Below are positions 32,892 to 45,122 of a stretch of DNA of 62,000 nucleotides, in pieces. Positions within the stretch are counted from its first letter, which is position 1; each line of letters begins with the position of its first letter. Below the pieces are notes generated by a model. It worked only from the letters and a program-made list of their open reading frames with translations, was not told where the DNA came from and did no database searches. Location of the stretch: NCBI GenBank assembly GCA_905221605.1, contig CAJNDS010000136.1:385001-447000 (forward strand). The letters are read 5' to 3'. This stretch comes from Symbiodinium natans. Its lineage: Eukaryota; Sar; Dinophyceae; Suessiales; Symbiodiniaceae. A program made the position numbers and the translations under genes.

Positions 32892-33083
32892 CATGGGTTC
32901 CCCTACTACCCCCCTCTATACTACCCCCCCGCTAGGTCCCCCTTAAAGAAGCCCTAATAGGCTTAATTCTCTCTAAATAGCCTTGATAATGGGGGGAACC
33001 TTAGTATAGAGGGGTCCCTAAACCCTAAACCCTAAACCCTAAACCCTAAACCCCAAACCGGGTCTAGTAGGGGGGAACCCATG
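32892..33083. mobile_element. Palindromic element with an internal CCCTAAA array
   Basis: CATGGGTTCCCCTACTA and TAGTAGGGGGGAACCCATG bound the element. A second inner inverted pair (CCCCTCTATACTA and TAGTATAGAGGGG) lies inside, and a CCCTAAA tract occupies 33018-33060. Confidence 0.75.
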
Positions 33084-33142
33084 AGTTGAAGGCCAGGGTT
33101 CGGTTTTTTGTGGTTTTGCAATTTGAACACTCTGACTTCGGG

Positions 33143-33256
33143 CATGTTCCCCCTTATACCAACAGTCCTTAACAGGGATTCTAATAGGGGGGGGGGGGGT
33201 GTGGGGTACTAGAATGCCTATTAAGGGCTGTTATAGTATATGTGGGGAGCATCTCA
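33143..33256. mobile_element. Family-C palindromic element
   Basis: GCATGTTCCCCCTTATACC faces GTTATAGTATATGTGGGGAGC, sharing AACAGGGATTCTAAT with 8549-8652. It has a run of 13 G in the middle. Confidence 0.75.
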
Positions 33257-34471
33257 AACTATCACGGAGTTGCGGTTGAGTCAGCCGGCCGCCAGGCAGC
33301 TCGCCTTCTGGCCACTTCCTGCCCAGCCCCTCCGGCTTAATTACGCGGAGAGGTCCGGTGTAGGATTTGGAGTTCAGGATCAAGGGGTGCAGGCCTTTGA
33401 GTCGAGAGCTTGAGGTTTAGGGTTTAGGGTTTAGGGTTTAATTTAGGGTTTAGGGTTTAGGGCTTAGGGTGTTGCAACACGGGTGTTGAATGGCAACCTG
33501 GGGAATTGCGCCGCCCTCTAGGAGCGACGTGGCCTTCGCCTTCGGGACGCGCAGCGGATTGCTCTTTCCGTGCGCCTCGAGGCAGGGTGCACCGCGAGTA
33601 GCCACTGTAGGGCCTGTTGAATTTAAGATGTGTTTGGGGTGGCTCAGGTTATTGTAGATAATATTATATACGTATGCAGGGACTATAAGGGGATAACCTT
33701 GTTCTTTTGTCTTAGTTAGGAAGCGAGCGCCGTCTTTTTGAACACCTGTGCTCACAGACTGTGGCTATTGCCAAATGGTTGCTTCTTCTGTGTTCTAGTC
33801 AGAACTGGTCTCGAAAGGATGACACGGTTTGGGGTGCGTGGGCCAGGTGTTTTAGGGTGTAGGGTTTAGGGTTTGGGGTTTAGGGTGTAGACTTGGAAAG
33901 GAGTCGGTAGCTGGAGGTTTGCGCAGCTGCAGCGGTGGAACTTGAAGCATCTTTCGCGGTAAGTTTTTTTGGAGGGGGGGCGGTTGAGTTGGGTTTGGGG
34001 GTTTAGCTTTGAGGTTAAGGTTGGGGGTTCAGGGGCGGCTGAGGACGCTACTAGCCCACTACCCCCCTTGAGTTTTGAAGCGTTAGCAACTGCCAACCTA
34101 AGCCCCGGTGCTTTGTAAAACATCATGTCTTGAAGTTGCCCGAGCGCATGTCGATATTCACCCTAAACCCTAAACCCTAATGTGCAGATAGAAGTCCAGT
34201 TAGCATCCCAGAGAGCACTCTAAACTCTAAACCCTACTCCTAGGACTTCAACCTGGCTCTTAGGACTTCCACCGTTGGGGATTTTGAAGCAGCTGCAATA
34301 AGAGCCCAAAAGTTTAAGCTTTAGGAGGGGTTCAGAAGTCAGCCAAGCCTAAACCTCGCCTGGCGAGTCCGAGTGTGAGCGACTAAAGCCTAAACCCTAA
34401 GTTTTAGTCGTCCGTTTAGCCAGGCGGGTGGCTCAAATAACAACACTCTGAACCTAAACCCTAAACCCTAA

Positions 34472-34557
34472 CTGGGACTCGGTTTGGCTAGAGTTTAGGA
34501 GCAACTGCCCTTTAATTAGCAAGTATGACCCATCAAACTGTAGGTAAAAGAGGGTCG
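34472..34557. mobile_element. Family-A palindromic element
   Basis: CTGGGACTCGGTTTGGCTAG faces AACTGTAGGTAAAAGAGGGT. Confidence 0.7.
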
Positions 34558-34788
34558 TTTACCCTAAACCCTAAACCCTAAACCCTAAACCCTTCAGGCT
34601 CGTTAGGGATAACGACGCTTAAGGCTTTCCCCAGCTGCCCCCGACTCAGAGGTTTCTCTTCTCATGAGTTCTCTATCTCCAACCTCTATGAACCGGTGTT
34701 CTGGTGTATACGGGGGATATACTGTGCCTAATTCCCTCATTCCCTAGCAAAGACCGTACCTCTCCCTACAGCCAAGGGAACCCCAGAC

Positions 34789-34898
34789 CCTAAGCCCTAA
34801 ACCCTGAGCCCTAAACCCTAAACCCTAAACCCTAAACCCTAAACCCTAAACCCTAAACCCTAAACCCTAAACCCTAAACCCTAAACCCTAAACCCTAA
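34789..34898 (-). repeat. CCCTAAA array
   Basis: About 15 units, the first few degenerate. Confidence 0.95.
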
Positions 34899-35055
34899 AG
34901 GGCTGAATAAGGGCCAGCCCGCGAGGTGGCGATGCAGCTCTGCGAAGATGTGCCTTGCCTAAAGTGCGTAGGTAGGGCTTAGGGTTTAGGGTTTAGGGTT
35001 TAGGGTTTAAGGTTTAGGGTCTAGTGTTTAGGGTTTAGGGTTTAGGGTTTAGGGT

Positions 35056-35148
35056 ATACCTGGGACTCTCTTACCTACAGCTTTTTTGGGGTATACCTGC
35101 CAATTGAGGGGTAGCTACTGCTAAACTGTAGGTAACAGAGTTCCAGGT
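35056..35148. mobile_element. Family-A palindromic element
   Basis: ACCTGGGACTCTCTTACCTA faces AACTGTAGGTAACAGAGTTC and a CAGGTA end. A 60-nt deletion derivative with both ends is at 35554-35615. Confidence 0.8.
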
Positions 35149-35385
35149 AGGGTTTAGGGTTTCGGGTTTCGGCCTTAGGCCTCAGGCCCTTGGGACATGT
35201 CATGCCTTCCCTTCTTGTGTTTAGGAGGATGAGAATTAGGAATCTTTTCCAAGGGGTTTAAACGGCCAGCCTAGTGGATTTCGACAAACTTGTGTGGGGT
35301 TTAATCTGTTAATCAACGGATTTAGGCTCTTGCTGGTTCAGTCGTGTATACCTCGCAACAGGTGTGCATGTCGTAACGTGGCAAG

Positions 35386-35451
35386 GTTTATCCAACTTGC
35401 GATCTCCTTGGTGCCCTCAAGTATGAGGAAACGTCAGTGCAGCCGCGCACG
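35386..35451 (+). CDS. Exon-like island, unassigned
   Basis: After GCAAG|G the frame reads VYPTCDLLGALKYEETSVQP and ends before GTTTCG. A smaller one at 34926-34960 reads VAMQLCEDVPC. Confidence 0.3.
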
Positions 35452-35638
35452 GTTTCGGGTTAGGGTTTAGGGTTTCGGGTTTAGGGTTTAGGGTTTAGGG
35501 TTCGAACTTTCTGCTTCGATTCGGGCTTTGGATGTTTGTCGTGGCAGGGTGTGGCCCTGGGACTCTATTTGGCTACAGTTTCGTGGTAACTGCCCCTTTA
35601 CAAAGAGAGTCCCAGGTAATTAAACCCTCAACCCTGAA

Positions 35639-35747
35639 CGCTGAACCCTAAGCCCTGAGCCCTAAGCCCTAAGCCCTAAGCCCTAAGCCCTAAGCCCTAA
35701 GCCCTAAGCCCTAAGCCCTAAGCCCTAAGCCCTAAGCCCTAAGCCCT
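35639..35747 (-). repeat. CCCTAAG variant array
   Basis: About 14 units in a row are CCCTAAG rather than CCCTAAA; a smaller block of the same variant is at 36060-36098. A homogeneous variant means the block spread by local duplication. Confidence 0.93.
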
Positions 35748-36110
35748 AAACTGAGTCGAGCGCGAGAAGTTGTGGGCTAAACCCTAAACCCTAAACCCTA
35801 AACCCTAAACCCTAAACGGGGTAGCTCGGTTTGCAAGTCACAGGCCGCTGCACCTAGCGCCTCGGCCGCTGAAAGTGACATTTCAACCTAAGGAGGCTTG
35901 AAGCTCTCAAATCAAAAGTTCCTCCACCCTAAACCGTAAACCCTAAACCCGAAACCCTAAACCCTAAACCCTAAATAAACCCTCAACCCTAAACCTTAAA
36001 CCCTAAACCCTAAACCCTAAACCCTAAACCCTAAGCCCTAAACCCTAAACCCTAAACCCCAAGCCCTAAGCCCTAAGCCCTAAGCCCTAAGCCCTAAACC
36101 AAAACCCCAT

Positions 36111-36213
36111 CTTGGCGGAGGCCGCCGAAGCTGGCTACTGCTTTGGCCTCTTGCCACAGGCGAGTGACTACGGTGGCGTAGCTCGGCGTCGGACCTTTAG
36201 ATGCTTGTTTGGG
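36111..36213 (+). CDS. Exon-like island, unassigned
   Basis: Reads ILAEAAEAGYCFGLLPQASD and then YGGVARRRTFR, with in-frame GGAG|GC and CACAG|GC boundaries. Part of a probable unidentified gene at about 34.9-40.2 kb on the + strand. Confidence 0.35.
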
Positions 36214-36699
36214 CTTTTTGGTTTAGGGTTTAGGGTTTAGGGTTTAGGGTTTAGGGTTTAGCGCAAAAAGGGTTTAGGCTTTCTTTCTTGTTTCAGATGT
36301 AGATGGCTTACTTAGGGTTCTTGTTTCAGACCTAGATGCCTTACTTGGGGATTCTTTTCTGCGAAGGGCAGCCAAATGGTCTACTATTTTGCTGAAGAAC
36401 TAATTACCCACGAAAGAAAGAATGGTACTCCCTATATTGAAGGAAGAAGCTTGTATGTGTTTGGAGGTTCTTAAGCAAATGGCAAAAAATCAGCCCAATG
36501 TCATGAATCCTAAGCCTTACCTTTCTTCACCCACAGTTTAGTTCTAACTACCACCCCTTAATTGGTCGGTGAATCCCATACTAAACCCTAAACCAGAAAC
36601 CCCAACCCTTAAACCCCAAACCTTAAACCCTAAATCCTAAACTAAACGCTGCGTTGTGAGTCTTGCAATCTTGCGGGCTTGCGGCGCCGCTGCCCGGAG

Positions 36700-36765
36700 G
36701 CTTCTTTGTTTGGCTTCCCCTTCGTGGATCCAAACGCTCCGCTCCATAACCCGAACATGTGTTTC
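36700..36765 (+). CDS. Exon-like island, unassigned
   Basis: After CCGGAG|G the frame reads ASLFGFPFVDPNAPLHNPNM and then CF. Composition is convincingly protein-like; no family assigned. Confidence 0.38.
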
Positions 36766-37279
36766 TTAGGGTTTAGGGTTCAGGGTTGATGGGGTTTAGG
36801 GTTATGTTTGCACTTGTTGTGGGCTACTCACAAGAATCACGCTTGACAGTTTTTATCATCTCTGCAACAACAGCAAAGAATTATTTCTAAGGCGAACCCT
36901 AGACCTCAAACCCGAAGCCCGAAAGCTTGTAAGGCAAACAGGCCGCCCGTGGTGATATTTGCGCTGACATCCCCAAAGGGGCTTTGCGCTCCTTGGGCTG
37001 CCTCAGTAACTTTGTAATGGTGGGGTGGCTACGGACTCGAAGGGAACGGGGCTCGGTTGTGTCAACGTGCAAGGGCCAGTGGCGCAGCACTCCAGATACC
37101 CAGCCCTAGAGCAAGGACCTGCGGGCCTGCTTGATACTAAACCCTAAACCCTAAACCCTAAACCCTAAACCCCAAAGGGGAGCCTCCTGTCAAAACGTGC
37201 TGCTTGCAAGGGGACCTGGTCACTTCTCCGAAATCTGGTCTCATTCGGAGTTACTTTCTCTTTGGCGGGAAAGAGCCGA

Positions 37280-37383
37280 AAGGATCCATGTACCTTTGTG
37301 GTATATACTTTGGGCCCTAAAGCTACTACATAGGAACCCCTTTAAGGCCCAAGTATATACTATATAGGTACATGGATCCTTTG
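37280..37383. mobile_element. Palindromic element with AAAGGATCCATGTACC ends
   Basis: AAAGGATCCATGTACC faces GGTACATGGATCCTTT. The inner GTATATACTTTGGGCC also pairs with GGCCCAAGTATATAC. Confidence 0.75.
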
Positions 37384-37911
37384 GGGAGTACTTCGGGTAT
37401 CGAAACAGGAACCTCGGGAACTCACCATGCAGAGCGTGCAGACCCTACGAGTTTTTAAGCCTCTGGCTGAGGTAGTGGCCGCCAGGGCTCTTAATTTCAT
37501 GCTTCAACCCCATGTATGCACCCAATAGCCTCTGCACCCGAAATCAGGGTTTAGGGTTTAGGGTTTAGGGTTTAGGGTTTAGGGTTTAGGGTTTAGGGTT
37601 TAGGGTTTAGGCAACGGTTTAGGCCCTTATCCCTATAAACCCCAAAGCCCTGGGAGGTGGGAGGCCATTGAGTGGTTTTTGCAAGCCAGTTTGGAGTTTC
37701 TGTCGGTGCGGTGCAGATGGACCAGACCGCCCGAATCCTTGTCTGCCTTGCGTGAGTGCGAGACCCGAAGCCCTACGCCCTAAGCCCTAAGCCCTAAACC
37801 GTAAACCCTAAACCCTAAACCCTAAACCCTAAACCCTCCTCCCCTTCCAAAAAGGAGGTACAGCGAAGGGTTTGGGCAGTGGCGAAAACCCTAAGCCCCA
37901 AAGCAGCGCAG

Positions 37912-37991
37912 GTTACACAAGTCGTCGAAGGCACCGGAGTAGAGATTCTGGCTCAGGTGGATCAGCCGCGACTTGACCCAGCCTGGACTCG
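37912..37991 (+). CDS. Exon-like island, unassigned
   Basis: After GCGCAG|G the frame reads VTQVVEGTGVEILAQVDQPR and then LDPAWTR. A nearby candidate at 37694-37755 reads FGVSVGAVQMDQTARILVCL. Both are probably exons of the same unknown gene. Confidence 0.38.
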
Positions 37992-38300
37992 GTTTTTGAG
38001 GGTTTTCAGCAGGGCTTGGTAGGGTTTAGGGTTTAGGGTTTAGGGTTTAGGGTTTAGGGTTTAGGGTTTGGGGTTTGGGGTTTGGGGTTTAGGTTTAGGG
38101 TTTAGGGATCCAGGCAATTCGAACCTAGGTTCCGTTGAGGGACCAGTCAGTGCTCTACTTCCCCAAATTCCCCAGTAAGACTCGGAGTGCCTGGTGTGCG
38201 GCTTTGGGAAAGAAAGGGGTTGTTTTTTTTTGCAGGTGACCTGGACACCTAGTGGCCCAATTACCCTAAACCCTAAACCCTAAACGGAGATGGAGCTGGA

Positions 38301-38540
38301 ATGTTGGCAGATGCATTTGCCCTGAAGCAGCAGCGCCACTACCGTGCTCAACTCCCGGGCTGCAATCAAGCCATCGCCGAGTCCAAATCAGCAGGTGCAA
38401 ATTATGGAGTTACCCCGCGTGGTGACCTGAGGGGAGACAATCCGTACACTATTAAGGAGAGGAGCAAAGAAGATCTTCTGCTTACCCAATTGCTTGAATC
38501 GAAGCTTTTGCGTGTTTTTTCGTTTTTTCCTCCGGCTGCT
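38301..38540 (+). CDS. Exon-like open frame, unassigned
   Basis: An ATG-led frame reads MLADAFALKQQRHYRAQLPG, then SKSAGANYGVTPRGDLRGD and KERSKEDLLLTQLLESKLLR. It runs on into a telomere tract by 38577, so the true end lies earlier. Family unknown. Confidence 0.35.
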
Positions 38541-38828
38541 GCTGCCGGTGTGCAAGGAAGCATGACATGTGAGTTCGCCCTAAACCCTAAACCCTAAACC
38601 GTGGAGGGACCACGGGTGAGAAGCACCTGCGCACCTTTTTGAGGGTTTTTTTTGGCCTGGCAGACCGTGCAAAATAGAAGTGAAACGTCAGAAAAACCGG
38701 GCGGGAGGCTACCCTACCATAACGAAAAACCATAGAAATATCAGTAAGAATAACAGAGATCCCCAAAACAATCAAAAATAGAAGAAGGAGACCCTAAGCC
38801 AGTTGAAAGCTGGGTGCTCAAGTCCGAG

Positions 38829-38886
38829 GATCGACATTGGTGTTCCCGTCTTGCTCATAGCAGAGCTCATTGCCGGCTGGCTGAGA
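38829..38886 (+). CDS. Exon-like island, hydrophobic
   Basis: After CCGAG|G the frame reads IDIGVPVLLIAELIAGWLR, possibly a membrane segment. Confidence 0.28.
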
Positions 38887-39003
38887 ACGGGGGTTTTGGG
38901 GCTTGGGGCTGGGTTTAGGGTTTAGGGTTTAGGGTTTAGGGTTTAGGGTTTAGGGTTTAGGGTTTAGGGTTTAGGGTTTAGGGTCCTCAGAGGACTTCTA
39001 GGT

Positions 39004-39089
39004 TGGGATGTTCCCCCTTATAATAAGGATTATAGTACCCCCTATCATATTCCCGATTAAGGACTATTAGTATAAGGGGGAGCATCCCA
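39004..39089. mobile_element. Family-C palindromic element
   Basis: GGGATGTTCCCCCTTATAAT faces AGTATAAGGGGGAGCATCCC. A 60-nt deletion derivative is at 13397-13456. Confidence 0.78.
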
Positions 39090-40095
39090 GCTTATAGGGC
39101 ATACAAGGTGTGTGCGTAGGGCACTGTGGGGCTTAGTTACTGCAGCTGCTCACGGTCTGTTCTGTTCCTGCCACTAGATGCGAGGATAATAGCCTGGGCT
39201 ATGCCACAAAACGGGTGGGCCAAAATTGTGGAACTACCAAGACCATGCAACTACCCATCGAGAAGTCATGCGCGCAAGCTCGTGGGTCAGGGGTTGGCAG
39301 GAGTTTGGCGGCTATGGCCATCTTTGTGGTGCAGTGGCTTAAAACTCAAGCCCGAAACCCTAACCCTAATAAACTGACCGTAGGGTATTCCCCTCAGAGG
39401 CTGCCAAATCCCTGCGAGGTGGATGTTACCATTCAGCTACGCAGGTGGCACAAACAAACCTAAACCCTAAACCCTAAACCCCAAACCCTAAACTGCGGCT
39501 CAGGACAATTCCAATCACGAAAGCTATTTTGCGCCGCAGCAGCCGACCACACTGCGGCTGTCCTTGGGCACTGGGGGTGCTGAGAGGTCTGCCTGCAAGA
39601 AGCAGTCCCTATTCAGGGTTCAGGGTTTAGGGTTCACAGGGTTTACAGGGTTTACAGGGTTTGCAGGGTTTACAGGGTTTAGGGGCTCGCGAAATTGTGG
39701 TGATCCTTCTTTCGTTGCTATGGTTTCGGCTTTTTCTTGGCTACTGATTGATACAAGAGGCCCCCCTTGTAATTGAAACCCCAGAGCCCGGAGTATGGTG
39801 TACCGAGCTGAACAGATAGGTGGAGGGTTTAGGCTTTACAGTTGCCATTGGTGAGGGAACCTAGTCGTTTCCATGCTCCATTTGTGCCACTCCAGGCCAG
39901 TGATGGCTGTAGCTTTGAGGTCGTTGGGAATACGACCTGCAAGGGTTCAACAAGTGTCCCCGCCAACCTCAACCGAGACCATACTTGCAGAACTCGATTG
40001 TAAGTTACAACTCAAACCCCAAAACAGCCCTAAACCCTAAACCCTAAACCCTGTAGGGAGCGCGGAGCGCTGCTTGAAGCCTCTATTGGTTCACG

Positions 40096-40203
40096 ATGGC
40101 TTACGCACGTCTCGAAGTCCTCAGTCCACAGCGGATGTTCCCAAGGATCAACTTGGTGCTCTCAGAGGAGTACAAGAGGGATGGGTGGCCCGACCTGAGG
40201 TGA
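40096..40203 (+). CDS. Exon-like island with stop
   Basis: Reads MAYARLEVLSPQRMFPRINL and then VLSEEYKRDGWPDLR with a stop at 40201-40203. It could be a terminal exon of the unknown gene. An overlapping frame is also open, so this is uncertain. Confidence 0.3.
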   Translation: MAYARLEVLSPQRMFPRINLVLSEEYKRDGWPDLR

Positions 40204-40590
40204 TGGGCTTCAGGGGTTTAAACCCTAAACCCTAAACCCTAAACCTCTAAGCCCTAAACCCTAAACCCTAAACCCTATGAGGTGCAAAAAGGGTTGAAGG
40301 GTTGAGGGTTCAGGCATTCAGGGAAGGAGGCTGCCTATGACCAAAACTGCCGAATCCCCCCCCTCCCCCCCCCCCCCCCCCCTCCCCCCCCCCTCCCCCC
40401 CTCCCCCTCCCCCTCCCCCCCCCCCCCTCCCCCCCCCCTCCCCCCCCCTCCCCCTCCCCCCCTCCCCAAAAGTTATGCCACATCCCTTCCTTCCTCTCTC
40501 CCTCCCTCCTTCCTCCCCTGCGAGATCCGAAGAGGTTTATTCTCAGGACCTACCTAGTAAATGGGGGTCGGAATAGTATCCCCTCATCGT

Positions 40591-40816
<226 letters not shown>

Positions 40817-40897
40817 CCCTATATCATACTCAGGGAAAGTGTGCATGCTGTGAGGGTCGAAAGTCGATCTCCTCCAAACTCCCCAGCTCCTGAAGCT

Positions 40898-40972
40898 TAG
40901 GGTTTAGGGTTTAGGGTTTAGGGTTTAGGGTTTAGGGTTTAGGGTTTAGGGTTTAGGGTTTAGGGTTTAGGG
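40898..40972 (+). repeat. TTTAGGG array
   Basis: About 10 perfect units, among the last long arrays before they stop. Other arrays of similar size lie at 37544-37612, 38022-38110, 38914-38984 and 42280-42330. Confidence 0.95.
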
Positions 40973-41351
40973 TTCTGGCTTCCAGGGCTTCTGGGGTTTA
41001 ACTTGGGGGCGGTACAGTATCTCCCCCAAGAAAAGCAGTACCTTTAGAGGTTTAGGGCTTGGGGTTTAGGGCCTTGGGGCGTGAGAGGTTCTGCTGGCCC
41101 ATCACCTGCGGTGGACAAGCCGAGCTGTACGACTTGGATTTGAAGGCCTTGGTGTGGGCGGTTATCTGCGGTCTGTCCATGGCGATTCTTGTGACTAGGA
41201 GTATGATGATTATGATTCTGCTTATTGGTGGAGGAACCGAGGGAAAGATGAGGCAGCCTACGGCGTTCGGGGCCCTTCTTCGGGCCCCTACGAACTTACA
41301 CCCTATCAATTTGCGCCAGCCGCTCGCTGCTGCATCTAATGGCCCTAAGAT

Positions 41352-41642
41352 GTGGAACCGATGAAGGGTTACCTCTCAAATGCCGTATCCCTTGTTCATG
41401 CAGTGACGTATCTCTGCCACAACTCGGCCATGCACCTCGCACACCTGAACCCATTCGCGATTCTGGAGCCATGTTTCGGAGTATGGGCGGTTAGGAAAGC
41501 AGTCTTCATGCCTCGGATCGACGCCGCTTTATCAAGCTTCATCTTACGCATCTTATGCATTTTTCTCATGTGCCCCATCTTCCTCGTCTTTTTTTGCTGT
41601 GGCACCTTGGACAAGCACGATCTGCTACGAAACCCGATCTAA
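41352..41642 (+). CDS. Open frame with membrane-like segment, unassigned
   Basis: A 96-codon frame in a stretch free of telomere repeats. The C-terminal half contains LSSFILRILCIFLMCPIFLV and FFCCGTLDKHDLL, which resembles a membrane helix with a short tail. Could be chance. Confidence 0.22.
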   Translation: MEPMKGYLSNAVSLVHAVTYLCHNSAMHLAHLNPFAILEPCFGVWAVRKAVFMPRIDAALSSFILRILCIFLMCPIFLVFFCCGTLDKHDLLRNPI

Positions 41643-42999
41643 GCCCCAGGCGAGTGGCAAAAGAAAGCCTTAATATCCCATGCTACAAGAATATTTGAGT
41701 AAACAAATGCTAATATCTCGTACTATACTACAATATGGGAACCTACTACTTCAGCTATCACACTAGAATCGCGCGATGCAGGATCCTGTCAGCCACACCT
41801 CTACACGGGATGCTCCTTGGCTATGTCTTGCATCCAAGGGGTTTAGGGTTTTGGGTTTTGGGTTTAGGGTTTAGGGAGGCTTGCTGTTTGCTTAGCTTTT
41901 TGATGAGCACGGTCCTTCTGAGGTGTCGTTTGCTTTAAGCATTGGCTTTGTTGCACTCGCAAGAGTTCAAAGAAAGGTTAAGTACGTCACTATCTAGGTT
42001 GGCCCCGGGGTGTTATGTGGTCACTTCTCCAAAATATGTTGCCCTTTTGTTTGGGTTCCTTCTTATCCGGCGGCCCGATTATTTGGGGTACCCAAAAAGG
42101 GACCACAATCTAGGAACTGACCATACATCTTGACTTATTGGGTTTCAAGGGGTGCTATTCAGTATAGGAAGCTTTGGTAAGAGGGGATGCAAGGTCCAAT
42201 CCAGATGTGGTTCTCAATGTGGAGGACAGCAGGAGTTAGGGTTTAGGGTTTAGGGGTTCAACCCTAAGCCCTAAACCCCAAACCCTAAACCCTAAACCCT
42301 AAACCCTAAACCCTAAACCCTAAACCCTAGCTTTTCAGGGTATCCCGGATTCCTCCGCTCAGGTCCAGACCGCCAATTCAGGAACTTCTAGCGGCCAGGA
42401 CGGGGTTCGGTGTTCCTGTGCTTAAAAGCTTAGGCTCTTACTTCTTTTTGAAGGCTTTAGATTTTAAGCTTACGGACTCATTGAGGGTTCTTAAGCTTAG
42501 GGTCTTACTTCTTTTTCAGGTTTAGATTGTAAGCTTACGGACTTAGTTCGTTTGAGGGTTCAGGTTTTAAGCTTAATTGGGGTCTTACTTCTTTTTCGGG
42601 TTGAGGTTTAAGCTTAGGGTCTTCGTTCTTTTTAGGGTTTATGTGTAAGGTTTGATGGGTCTTTAGGGTCTTAGTTCATTTTAGGTTTTAGGTTTAGGGC
42701 GAGTCTTTAGGGTCTTAGTTCATTTTTGAGTTTCGGTTTAGGAGCTTAAGGCTCAGGTACAGGGTTTACAGCTCGGCGACCGGCAGGAGTGCGGAAGCGA
42801 GAAGTCTTTGGGTGTAGGGCTCAACATCCAGAATGTTGTGTGGTTCTTAGGCACGGAGGATGCAACGAGAGTTTCCGGCTTGGATGTTTACGAGATTTTG
42901 GGCTAAACGGGTTGTGGGTCTGGGGGTTTAGACTGAAAAGGGTCCTTGGGTTTTTGGTTGTGTGTGTGTGTGTTTTTTTTTGTTTTGTTCGGGTCTTTG

Positions 43000-45122
43000 G
43001 GGGCTTTTTAGGGTTTGTTTGGTGTTTGTTAGGGCTTTGTTTTTGCTAAGGTTTTGTCAAGGTTTTTGCGGTTTTAGGCTTTGTTTGGGTTCTTCAGGGT
43101 CTTTTTTTTTTTGGGGGGGGGGGGGGGGTTTGGGTTTATCAGGGTTTAGGGTCTTCCAGTTCCGGCGAGCTCTGTTCTGAGGTTCGCTCGGGGTGAGCCC
43201 CAAATAGGCTTACCCGCTGAGAGGCCACACTTTAAACTTTTTTCCTATATGTCAAAACCTATATACGACCACGATTTTGGGAGGGTGCGGTGGGGCGCGG
43301 TGGTGGCAAAATCCAAATGCAGGCTTAATAAGTAAATCTCAAGCAAGACCTAGACCAAAAAACTGAAGTCCTGAAGTCTAAGATGGTTCAGAGTTGAGGT
43401 TTTGGGGATTAGGGGTTGACTGGATTGAGGACCGGGTCCTGGGTTGGGGAAAGTTAAGTCTCTGAAGGGGTTATAGTTATAGTAGGGTTTTGGGACTTTC
43501 GGGCTTTAGGGGTTTCGGTTCTCTTTCCTCCCTTGGCCCCTTAAGCCTTAAGCCCTTAAACCTCCATAACCCTTAGCTCTCCTCCCCCCCGCACCCCCCT
43601 GAGCGACCGACCTCGGCGACTTCCTCGAAGTGTTTGCAAGTGCTTGCAGTGGCTTGGCTGGGGTCCTGTTGGCTGAGCTCGCCCCGGACGTTGGTTGGTC
43701 TGGGGCGTCCAGCTGACGGGACCCCGAGTGCCTTGGGATAGTTTTCGGAAGCCTGTCCGACCCAGTGCTCACACCGGATTCGTTCTGGAGTGTCCGGGTT
43801 GGTAAGGCATCCGCAGAAGCTGCGCTCGCACCGGACTTCGGTCTGGAGCGTCTAGCTGTGAAAAATATATAGCTATAGATTTTGTATAATAAATATTTGT
43901 AGTTGTGAAAGTTTGTTTAAACCCTAGACCCAAATTTAAAGCCCAAGATCACTACCCTCCAAACTCTCTACCCTCTAAACTCTCTACATTCTAAACCCTA
44001 AACCGTTTCAACCCTCCAAACCCTCCAAACCCTCCAAACCCTCTAAACCCTCTAAACCCTCTATAAACCCTCTAAATCCTCCAAACCCTCCAAACCCTCC
44101 AGAGCCTCTAAACCTTCCAATCCCTCTAAGCCGAAACCCTATAAACGCATTCGGAACCCTCCGAACCCACTAAACCCTCTATACCCTAGACCCTGCCTGC
44201 ACGAGTGCAAGAGTCGAAACCTTCTAAGCCCAAAACCTTAAACACCCCAAAGCCCTAACCCCTAATCCCGGTTCTTTCTCATTCGAGTGTTCTGAAGCTC
44301 CTCGCCCGCTTTCATGCCAGACTATGCACACGTATTTAGTAAGAACAATAATTAGTTCGAGCTGACATCAATGCAGACGCAAACTTGCAGTACTCAGCAG
44401 ATTCAGCGTGACTAGTGAGCTAGACGCCAATCTCGTCTAAACCTATCCCCAGGCAAGTCTTCTAAGATGATTTTAGCGCACTGCAATGTGACAACATCTG
44501 ACTGGGTTTCTCATCACATTTAGGATTCGGGATGGCAGATGCCGCCGCACAGCCGGGCTGCGCTGTGGAGGTGCCATGGGTTGTCCGTAGCAATCAATCG
44601 TTTGACATCACTGAGACATAACTGACATGCCTCCCAAATGCTGCATGTGACAGTGTCAAGTGTGCAACAACCTCCGCTTGCGCAAACCTTTCTGATCCAG
44701 CGGGGTCCGGCTTAATGTGCAGGTTTTATTGGGATTGTTTTAATTAGAGGTCTTCATCACATATAGGTTGCTGGTTTAAGGTCGCATTTGGGATCATTGC
44801 ATGAGTTGTTCAGAGGAATATATGACTGCTAGGGTTCAAAAAATACAGGCATTGCTGTCACAGCGCTTGTTCTTCCGGGCTCCTGACTCCCGACCTTAGA
44901 CCGTGAGATCCTGCTCGCGATCCTACCCTCCATGCCTTTGGTGCTGAAGCTGCATCAGGCCAGCTCAGCTATCGCCTCCCCTAATAACGGTTAACATCAA
45001 CGACCACGAAGCACTTATTATCATCCTGGAATCTCACCACACTCAGACCAGATCCGTCCAAATGTAGGTCACCTCCTGCAACCTCCTGCGTAACTGTAAG
45101 CCTATTGTTTGCTCGGTGCGCC
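43000..45122. other. Transition zone without identified genes
   Basis: Telomere-type arrays end here. 43.9-44.2 kb holds degenerate CCCTCCAAA/CCCTCTAAA units; 44.3-45.1 kb is unique-looking sequence with no feature I can support. Confidence 0.6.

Noticed and set aside
40337-40576. Proline-rich open frame
   Set aside because: Product of long C-rich homopolymer runs.
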